In this document: positions 62,250-64,000 of the stretch, one piece after another
Numbering within the stretch: the first letter of the stretch is position 1
Layout of the letters: every line of letters starts with the position of its first letter
Origin: Dastarcus helophoroides
Lineage: Eukaryota; Arthropoda; Insecta; Coleoptera; Bothrideridae
NCBI GenBank assembly: GCA_028583605.1
Contig: CM053327.1
Location: 36,712,126 to 36,776,125, forward strand
Direction of reading: 5' to 3'
Length of the DNA stretch: 64,000 bases
Notes under the pieces: model-generated
The model's database searches: none
What the model was told of the DNA's origin: nothing
Seen by the model: only the letters and a program-made list of their open reading frames with translations
Translations under genes and position numbers: made by a program

Positions 62250-64000
62250 AATTATAACCTTAAAATTGTTTAGAATTTCTTTAAGTAATTCTCGTCAATT
62301 TTCGCCTCTTATTTGTTTAAAATTTCGCCAACATTTATACAAGAACAATTTTTTGTTAATAACTTCAAGATTTAGACTTTAGTCCGAAATTTTGACTTCA
62401 GAATCCAATTTTAAGAAATACAATCAAAATTTTATATCAAAATTGTAATTTGTTGATTTAATCTCAAAATTTTTGAATATGTTTCTCGAAATTACGACGT
62501 TTATTTGAAAATTTTGACTTTATTCTCGATATTTCGCTTTCAAGTCGAAATTAAAGAAAATTTGATATTCCTGCTTTTAAATTTGAAACAAAATAAATAT
62601 CAAAGTGGTGACAAATAATCTGAAATCATTTTTTTTTTGAAATTTTGCCTTTTTCGTTTCAAGTTATGCACTCTAGTTCCTAAAATTAAAGCTTGAAATT
62701 GTAATCTAATTTTTGAAAACTGATGTACAGATCTTGGCCCCTTAAACCAAGAAAGATTAAAAAATACAACAAAAGTTGCTCTTGTTGTATTTTTTGATCA
62801 TTTTTCGTTTCAGGGGACAAGATTTGTATATTAATTTTTGAGGGAACGGACTGGTCCTTGGTTATCTACAAAAATTGAAATACAAATCTTGTCCCTTGAA
62901 ACCAAGAAAGATGAGATGATGGCTATCGAAACGCGTTAGAACAACCTTTGTTGTGTTTTTTAATCTTTCTTGGCTTCAGAGGCCAAGATTAGTGCTTCAA
63001 TTATTCAATTTTTGAGTATAATCAAGGACAAGACCCTTCCACCAAAATCCAATGTGTCTAAATAATTTCTAGATTTCTAATAAAAACCAAATTTGCAAAA
63101 TAATGCAAAGGTTGATTTCAATATTTTGGAAATTTCGCTGTCATTTGAATGTCCAAAAATATCTGAATTCAACAAAATAATGGACAATTTGAGAAATCAA
63201 AATTTTCAAAATAAGGCCCAATATTGAAGAAAGACCAAATTTAACAGAAAAGTTGAAATCTTCACAGGTGGTCAAAATTTTGAATACATTAAACTTTGAA
63301 AAAGAAAAAAATTTTAGAAAAGTGGGATTTTTTATAAATCAAAAATTTGAAAAACGCGACATTTAAAGAAATTCAAAAAAGGACGTAATCTTAAAAAGTA
63401 GTCGAAATTAAAAAGATGTTGAAATTTTATACAAAGAAAATTCACAATATAAGATTGAAAAATTGAACATAACGCGAAATTTTCATATAGTTCCAAATTT
63501 TAGAATCAAAATTTTAAAAAATAAACGGAATTTTTAAAAAGTCGAAATTTTTTGAAAAGTCAAAATTTGGAAAGAAAATTAAAATTTTAAAAAATAAACG
63601 GAATTTTTAAAAAGTCGAAATTTTTAGAAAAGTCAAAATCAGGAAGGAAAATTAAAATTTTAAAAATAAACAGAATTTTAAAGAGTCGAAATTTTTAGAA
63701 AAGTCAAAATTTTGGAAGAAAATTCAAATTTTACAAAAAGTAGAAGATGGTAATCAAAATTTTAAAAAAATAAACGGAATTTTTTAAAAATCGAAAATTT
63801 TAGAAAAGTCAAAAGATCGACGGAAAATTAAAATTTTAAAAAATAAACGGAATTTTTAAAAAGTTGAACTTTTTAGAAAAGTCAAAATTTGGAAGGAAAA
63901 TTAAAATTTCAAAAAATAAACGAAATTTTTAAAAAATCGGAATTTTTAGAAAAGCCAAATTTTGCAGGAAAATTAAAATTTTAAAAAATAAACGGAATTT
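62250..64000 (-). repeat. Array M: array L family in inverted orientation, running off the window
   Basis: Up to about 63200 the repeats are loose TTTGAAATTT-type words around the dispersed elements. From about 63480 a unit of roughly 73 bp is clear: AAATTAAAATTTTAAAAAAT, AAACGGAATTTTTAAAAAGT, CGAAATTTTTAGAAAAGTCA, AAATTTGGAAGG. GTCGAAATTTTT is the reverse complement of the array L word AAAAATTTCGAC. The array continues past the window edge, so its length is unknown. Confidence 0.85.
62725..63046. mobile_element. Head-to-head, palindromic cluster of GGAACGGACTGG element copies
   Basis: Two back-to-back palindromes lie side by side. In 62725-62840 a plus fragment (AAACCAAGAAAGATTAAAAA, ACAACAAAAGTTGCTC) turns into its own reverse complement (TTGTTGTATTTTTT, TTTCAGGGGACAAG). 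In 62841-63046 a plus copy starting GGGAACGGACTGGTCCTTGG turns, near 62911, into a minus copy (GGCTATCGAAACGCGTTAGA, ACAACCTTTGTTGTG). That minus copy ends in AAGGACAAGACCCTTCCACC. Single-stranded, each half would fold into a long hairpin. Confidence 0.85.

Larger units (their letters stand above)
36626..64000 (+). other. Start of the next intron (>27 kb, runs off the window)
   Basis: The donor at 36626 is GTAAGA. I found no downstream exon that starts in phase 2 with the residues expected after the PAN cysteine. The intron carries arrays I, J, K, L and M plus several dispersed elements. Apart from a weak 26-nt candidate at 59587-59612 the stretch appears non-coding. Confidence 0.65.

Overview
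The window looks like nuclear DNA of an arthropod, most probably an insect. It is AT-rich and has no bacterial-style gene density. The only convincing coding sequence is two short exons of one plus-strand gene. They have consensus GT-AG splice sites and matching phases: exon 7559-7720 (phase 1 at both ends) and exon 36424-36625 (phase 1 in, phase 2 out). Spliced together they encode cysteine-rich PAN/Apple-type sequence, the kind found in PAN-plus-ZP apical extracellular matrix and cuticle proteins (NompA, Nyobe/Neyo/Morpheyus, nematode NOAH families). The exact orthologue cannot be fixed from two exons. The species cannot be named from this window.

Everything else reads as intron. More than 7.5 kb lies upstream of the first exon, 28.7 kb between the exons, and more than 27 kb after the second. 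Roughly two thirds of the window (about 42 kb, my estimate by eye) is tandemly repeated. There are at least twelve arrays, and most have their own sequence family. Left to right: A 560-7020 (pyrimidine-rich, about 0.75-1 kb units); C 10055-14060 and D 15181-19310 (about 100-115 bp monomers that share an 18-bp box in opposite orientations); E 21866-24190 (about 105 bp, dimeric); F 24590-25290 (about 60 bp, purine-rich); G 27063-31300 (TTTGGAAG/CTTCCAAA words); H 32335-36020 (TTCATATTTGAAG words, 605-bp higher-order units each with a hairpin); I 37310-38330 (30-bp units); J 38960-43790 (about 150 bp, 1153-bp higher-order repeat); K 45470-49180 (54-bp monomer, 218-bp higher-order repeat, perfect palindrome GTAAATTTAC); L 52830-58330 (AAATTTCGAC words, 0.5-0.6 kb units); M 62250-64000 (the same words as L, inverted).

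Among the arrays sit dispersed elements. A short interspersed element of about 140 bp, with the ends GGAACGGACTGGTCCTTGG and a conserved GAAACGCGTT core, appears in at least six full or partial copies in both orientations. A 3.6-kb element at 58509-62137 has inverted arms of about 590 bp. A 97-bp insertion in array C is flanked by 12-bp direct repeats. A 220-bp segment is present at 20137 and again inside array G at 29873.

The main unexplained observation is a shared architecture. In most arrays the best-preserved word is a short dyad, or it recurs elsewhere in the same presumed pre-mRNA in the opposite orientation (C against D, L against M, A against F, the arms at 58.5 and 61.5 kb). A transcript of this gene would therefore be densely self-complementary. 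Whether that has a function (intron folding, splicing, dsRNA or editing) or is only how such arrays grow cannot be decided from sequence alone.
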